This document shows, piece by piece, positions 1 to 4,500 of a stretch of 6,340 nt of DNA (position 1 is the stretch's first letter; every line of letters begins with the position of its first letter). The notes under the pieces are model-generated. The model was given only the letters and a program-made list of their open reading frames with translations. It had not been told where the DNA came from and searched no databases. Origin of the DNA: Burkholderiales bacterium (GTDB taxonomy: Bacteria > Pseudomonadota > Gammaproteobacteria > Burkholderiales > Burkholderiaceae_C); NCBI GenBank assembly GCA_947450745.1, contig CANFYD010000237.1, forward strand, positions 1 through 6,340. The letters are read 5' to 3'. The position numbers were made by a program, and so were the translations under genes.

Positions 1-1482
1 CACGCCGACCACCGTGCCGAGCAGGCCCAAAAACGGGCCGCCGGAGATGGCAATCGTCAGCAGCACCATGTGCGAGTTCAGGTGGGCGTTCTCGCGCACG
101 AAGTCGGCATCCACCGAGGCCTTCACCGCGTTCATTGATGCACCGCTCAAACCGGCCGCGCCGGGCTGGCCGATGCTGCGTTTGTCCAACTGGACAATGC
201 CGGCCTTGTAGAGCCTGAACAGCGGTGAATGCTGGTGGCTGCCACCGGCTTCCAGCGTCAGCAGATCCTTGTCGGCATCGCGAAAACGCTTCAGAAATTT
301 GCGGTTGTCGGTGTCGGCCCGGCTGACCAGCACCGCCTTGGTGATCGTCACCCAAGTGGCGATGACAAACATGATGGCCAGGATGCCGATCACGATCCAG
401 GCATCGGTCGTCAGGTTCTTCACCAGAATGCCCATATGGCCCTGGTGTTCGCCCTCGGCCGAGCCGGCTTCCTCGCGCTGCGAAGCGACCAACTTGCTCT
501 CCGCACCCTGCGCGCCGGCGCTGACCGCCAACCAGTCGGCGCTGCGCAAATTGCTGGACAGTTGCAGCTCGTCCAGCAGGCCCAGAGTTGCCTTGTCGTC
601 ACCCACACGCAACTCATTGCCCAGCACCGGCGTTGCCATGTCACCCTGCGCCACCTGCACGCCGCCCACAAACAAGGTCGCCTTGCCCATCCCCAAACGC
701 AGGGCCAGATGGATCCAGCGCGCCGCCGTCACCTCACCGCCGCTCAGCTCGGTCTTGCCGGCGCTGGCCAGCAGCTTGCCGTCCTTGAGGCCGAGCTTCA
801 GGCCGCCCCACTGCAGCAGACCGGCGCGTGACACCTCATTCAAACGCACCCACAGGCTGACTGTGAGTTGGTTGCCGCCGTCGATGACGGCTTTGTCGCT
901 CAGCGGGTAGACGATGGCCGTGCCGTCCAGCTTGGCGCTGGCCGCCAGCAGACCATTCGCTTCCACATTGACCACGCCCACCGGCTTCACGATGCCTTGA
1001 TGATCGGCACCGGCCGCCGGCTTGTCGCTGAAGTGAAAGGCCGCCAACGTGGCCGCATCGAAGCCTGCGGCTGCCACCGTGTCGCCCGGCTCCGGCGCGG
1101 CCTTGGCATTGCCGGTGTAGATGTAGAACTGATTTTTGTCGCTGCTCGGCAGCACGCTGGGCACTTGCACCCACAACACGGCCAGCTCATTGATGCTGTC
1201 AAAGCGCTCGATGCTGAACTTCAACGGCGTCTTGTCGTCGGCCGCCAGCACGCGCAGGTCAGCGCCGTCCTCCTTGGCGGCCGTGAAGTCGAAATTGCCC
1301 GAGTGCAGCCGCACCGCCACGGCCACTTGGTTGACCGCCTCCTTGGTTTCCAGCCCCAGACTGGAGGTGTTCAGCGTGATGCGGGTGCGTTGCGCCCAGT
1401 CGGCGTTCCACCAGGCCTGGGCGACGCCCGGCAAGGCCAGGCCGCTGGCAACGAGGGTCAGTGCAAGTAGTGCTTTGCGCAT
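1..1482 (-). CDS. DUF2341 / LamG-like / ExbB-TolQ-MotA fusion protein, 3' end outside window
   Basis: Probable inner-membrane proton-channel subunit of the ExbB/TolQ/MotA family with a large periplasmic head. Residues 1-23 are a signal peptide (MRKALLALTLVASG..., likely cut after AQA). Residues 24-132 match DUF2341: it opens with the family-typical WWNADWAQRTRITL and contains RLHSGNFDF, SIERF and YIYTGN. Residues about 145-320 look like a LamG/concanavalin-type beta-sandwich (LAAFHFSD, LTVSLWVRL, RWIHLALRLG, LLDELQLSS). A hydrophilic linker (about 330-354, Glu/Gly/His-rich) leads to TM1 (about 361-386, AWIVIGILAIMFVIATW). A cytoplasmic loop of about 80 residues follows, then TM2 with GGPFLGLLGTVVGV, the ExbB/TolQ pore signature, where the window ends. 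TM3 and the stop are missing. The loop length and N-out topology fit ExbB, but ExbB itself lacks the roughly 340-residue head. The ATG at 1482 is chosen because the signal peptide follows it directly. Probably co-transcribed with the FHA gene 34 bp upstream. The head's ligand is unknown. Confidence 0.9.
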   Translation of the reverse strand, partial: MRKALLALTLVASGLALPGVAQAWWNADWAQRTRITLNTSSLGLETKEAVNQVAVAVRLHSGNFDFTAAKEDGADLRVLAADDKTPLKFSIERFDSINELAVLWVQVPSVLPSSDKNQFYIYTGNAKAAPEPGDTVAAAGFDAATLAAFHFSDKPAAGADHQGIVKPVGVVNVEANGLLAASAKLDGTAIVYPLSDKAVIDGGNQLTVSLWVRLNEVSRAGLLQWGGLKLGLKDGKLLASAGKTELSGGEVTAARWIHLALRLGMGKATLFVGGVQVAQGDMATPVLGNELRVGDDKATLGLLDELQLSSNLRSADWLAVSAGAQGAESKLVASQREEAGSAEGEHQGHMGILVKNLTTDAWIVIGILAIMFVIATWVTITKAVLVSRADTDNRKFLKRFRDADKDLLTLEAGGSHQHSPLFRLYKAGIVQLDKRSIGQPGAAGLSGASMNAVKASVDADFVRENAHLNSHMVLLTIAISGGPFLGLLGTVVGV

Positions 1483-1516
1483 GTGATGGTCCGGAATCAG
1501 TGATTGAGTTGAATAG
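1483..1516 (-). promoter_or_regulatory. Short intergenic gap with weak ribosome binding site
   Basis: These 34 bases separate the stop of the FHA-family gene (TGA at 1519-1517) from the ATG at 1482. On the minus strand a GGA core (1492-1490, in the context CCGGA) lies 7 bases before the ATG, which is acceptable spacing but a weak Shine-Dalgarno. I see no hairpin with a T-run and no convincing -35/-10 pair. The gap is most simply an intra-operon spacer, with translation of the second gene possibly helped by ribosomes finishing the first. Confidence 0.4.
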
Positions 1517-4500
1517 TCAGTTGCTGGCGCCAAAGCCGAGGAATTCGAGCAAGATCTGGCGACGGCTGCGGCCACGCTTGCGCTCGTCTTCGTCCTTTTC
1601 GCTGGTCACACCGGTAGCCGAGGCGCTGCTGATCGCCTCGCTGGCCGGCAGGCTGATAGCCACATTGGCGACCACGGCGGGCACCACACCGCTGCGGTTG
1701 CCGGCCACCTGGATGTCGTTCGCATTGACCAAGCGCTCGGCTCCCAGGAAGGCATTGCCCTTAGCGCGGATGCCGGCCTCACCGGCGTTGATCTCACCAG
1801 TCGGCGCGTACAGGTCCAGATTGCTGCCGGCGTTCAACACGGCAATGCCGCTGCCGCTGAAGGAGCCGGAGGTGTCGAACACCAGACGGCCCTGTTCATC
1901 GAGACGCAGCACCGGTGCCTGTGCGCCGCTGACCGTTTTGGCACCGCGCCCGGCGTCGATGTTGCCGGCGGACGACCACATCAGCACATCGCCTTGGCCC
2001 AACGTGAACACACGGGACTGGTTGACCTCGAAGTTGCCGCGCACGACCGTGCTGATGTTGCCGCCATTGACGGTCACCAAACCCAGCTCGGTGGCCTTTT
2101 TGCCTGCGCCGGTGGCGGCCACTTCGCCGGCATTGGCGCCGCCACCGAGATTGAGCACGGTGATGTCGGCCGCCTGCATCGTCTTGATCTGGCTGGTCGG
2201 CATGCGCAGCGTGGCCGCAGGCCGGCCTTGCGGGAACAGCAGGTCGATGGCCAGATAGCCGCTGGCATAGCGCGCCCAGCGTTCATCGCCGTCCAGTTGC
2301 GAGGCGGCGCGGCCGGCGGTGCGCAGCTCGCCGATCAGCATGCGGTTGAGCAGCGGCATCTGGCGTTCGACCGGCAGCGCTTCGAAGCGCGCCAAGGCCT
2401 GCGCCGTGTCCAGCGACTCGCCACTGGCGCGCTGCACAAAGCTGACAAGCGCTGCGAGTTGCACCGGGTCGGCCAGCGCTTGCAAAATGGCTATCCGCTG
2501 TGCCGCCGTCTGTGTGGAAAGCTGACCAAGCAGCAAGCGACTCATCGCCTGCGCTTGCTGCGCCACCGGCAGGCCGGCAAACACCTGCAGCGCCTGCGCG
2601 GCACTCAAGGCAGACCAAGCCGGCTCCAACAGATTGCCCGCCAACTTCAAGGCCTCGTCCACCGCTGCGTCATTGAGCCCCTTGCCGAGTGAGCTGGCCA
2701 TGCGCAAACGCTGCTCGCTGACCGAGGCACGGGCTGGCAGGCCGCGCACATAGCTCGCCAAGCCCACATCCAAACTCGCGGTGCCGATCAGCTCGCGCAA
2801 GGCGGCCAGTTGGCTGGCCGCGTCCAGTTGATCGAAGGCGGCGGCGCTGAGCTTGCCGCCCAGCAAGGCATAGGCCTGGCCCTGTTTGCCGCTCAAGCCG
2901 GAAGCACCCAGCACGTGAAAGCCCAACTGCGCGGCGGACTGATAGTCCAGACCATCATCCCGCAAGCCCGCCACCACGGTGACGTTGCTGCCGCGCGCGG
3001 GCAACAACACACCGTTGGCGAGGTTGCCACTGGCCACAAGGCCGCGCCCGCCGCCCAGATCCACATCGCGGCCGGCCAGCACCAGCAACTCGCCCGGGCC
3101 GGCAATGTCGATGCCGGAGTTGCTGCTGCCAGCGCTGAAGATCAGATCGCGGCCGGCCTTCACCACCGTCGTTTCCACCGGCTGACCAGCGGCTGGCACT
3201 TGGTGCTGAACTGCCAAGCTGCCGGTGGCCGCCACCCGCACGTCACGCGCAGCACGCAACTCCACCGGACGCGCCGAGATCAGCGCGCCCTGCAACAGCA
3301 GGTCGGCCTGGCCGGACACGAACAACGCCGCCGCGCGGCCGGTTTGATCCAATTGCGCTTGCCCGAGCGCATCGCGAGTCAGCGTGCGGCTCTCGCTCAA
3401 CAGCAGGTCCTGCGTCAAGCGGTCGGAGCCGGCATCTGGCACACCGGCGCCCAGCGCCAGCACCTCGAAATTGCTCATTTTCAGATCGCCTTGCGACGCC
3501 ACCCAGGTGCGTGCCAAAGACGGATCGGCCACCGCACTCCATTGCAGGGCTGTGCCCAAAGTGACCCCGCCATGCGGTGCCAGCACTCGCAAGTCGATCG
3601 GCAGCACTTGCGCCAATGCATCGCTGCCGCCAAACGCGCGCAGCTGGGCAGCGCCCTCGTAACTGACCGACCCGGCCGCGCTTTGCAGCAGCAGGCTGGC
3701 TGATTTGTCCTGCGCCTGCAAGGTCAAGGCTTGCCCCAGCGTGTTGGCATCACTGGCAAAGGCATAGGCAAAGTTGCGCGCGCTGGCCACCTCCAGATCG
3801 CGACCGCTTTGGACTCGCAGCGCCCCATCTTGATAAATCAACTGCAGGCCAGGATCGAGCACCAGGCTGAGCGTCGCATCGCGCTGCACCGCACCACCCG
3901 CCTTGATGTCCAGCGCCTGTCTGGACGCCATCAGCTGACCGCTGATCACGTCGCGGCCGGCCTGCACGCTGACCGAGCCGCCGCCAAACTGCCGGTCGGC
4001 TGCGCTGCCGTTGGCCGCCGCACCTTCGGCCGTCAAGCCGGCGAAACCGCTGCTGGCCGCTGCCGCACTGAGGTGACTGACGTCACGCCCGGCCCGCACC
4101 ACCACATGGCCACCGCCCAGCGTTGCCAAGCCCTGCTGGAACAGCTCGGGGCGCGCAAACCAGGCACTCGTCATGTCTTGTGTGCGGGCACGCCAGAGCC
4201 AGTCGCTGACATAGCGTTGGCTGCTGACCGGCGTGCTGCCCACCACATCGCGGCCGGCCGTCAGCGTGATGCCACCGCCGCCCTCGGTGAACGGGCTGAT
4301 GCCGCTGCTGCCCAGGTTCTGGCCCAGGTTATCCAGCATCGTTTGATAAATCGTCGCAGGCAGCGGGTCGATCACCACGGCGGGTGCGGCAGTCGGAGCC
4401 AGGGTCGGCGCGGCTGTGGGCGCCAAGGTCGGGGCTACGGTCGGCGCGCTGGTCTGGCCCGGCGCTGTTGGTGCTGCTGGCGGCGCCACCACCCCGGTGC

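Noticed and set aside
229..831. Plus-strand open frames of 200 residues or more opposite the ExbB-like gene (also 269-910 and 868-1470)
   Set aside because: They are antisense to a clearly recognisable DUF2341/ExbB protein, have Arg/Gln/His-rich compositions typical of reversed GC-rich codons, and show no family signature.
1483..1516. Possible terminator or promoter between the two genes
   Set aside because: There is no stem-loop with a T-run and no recognisable -35/-10 pair; 34 bp is typical of an operon spacer.
3063..4260. Recurrent gcggccggc string as a possible regulatory or restriction-site repeat
   Set aside because: Each occurrence is in the same frame and encodes the AGRD turn of the beta-helix, so it is explained by protein repeats.
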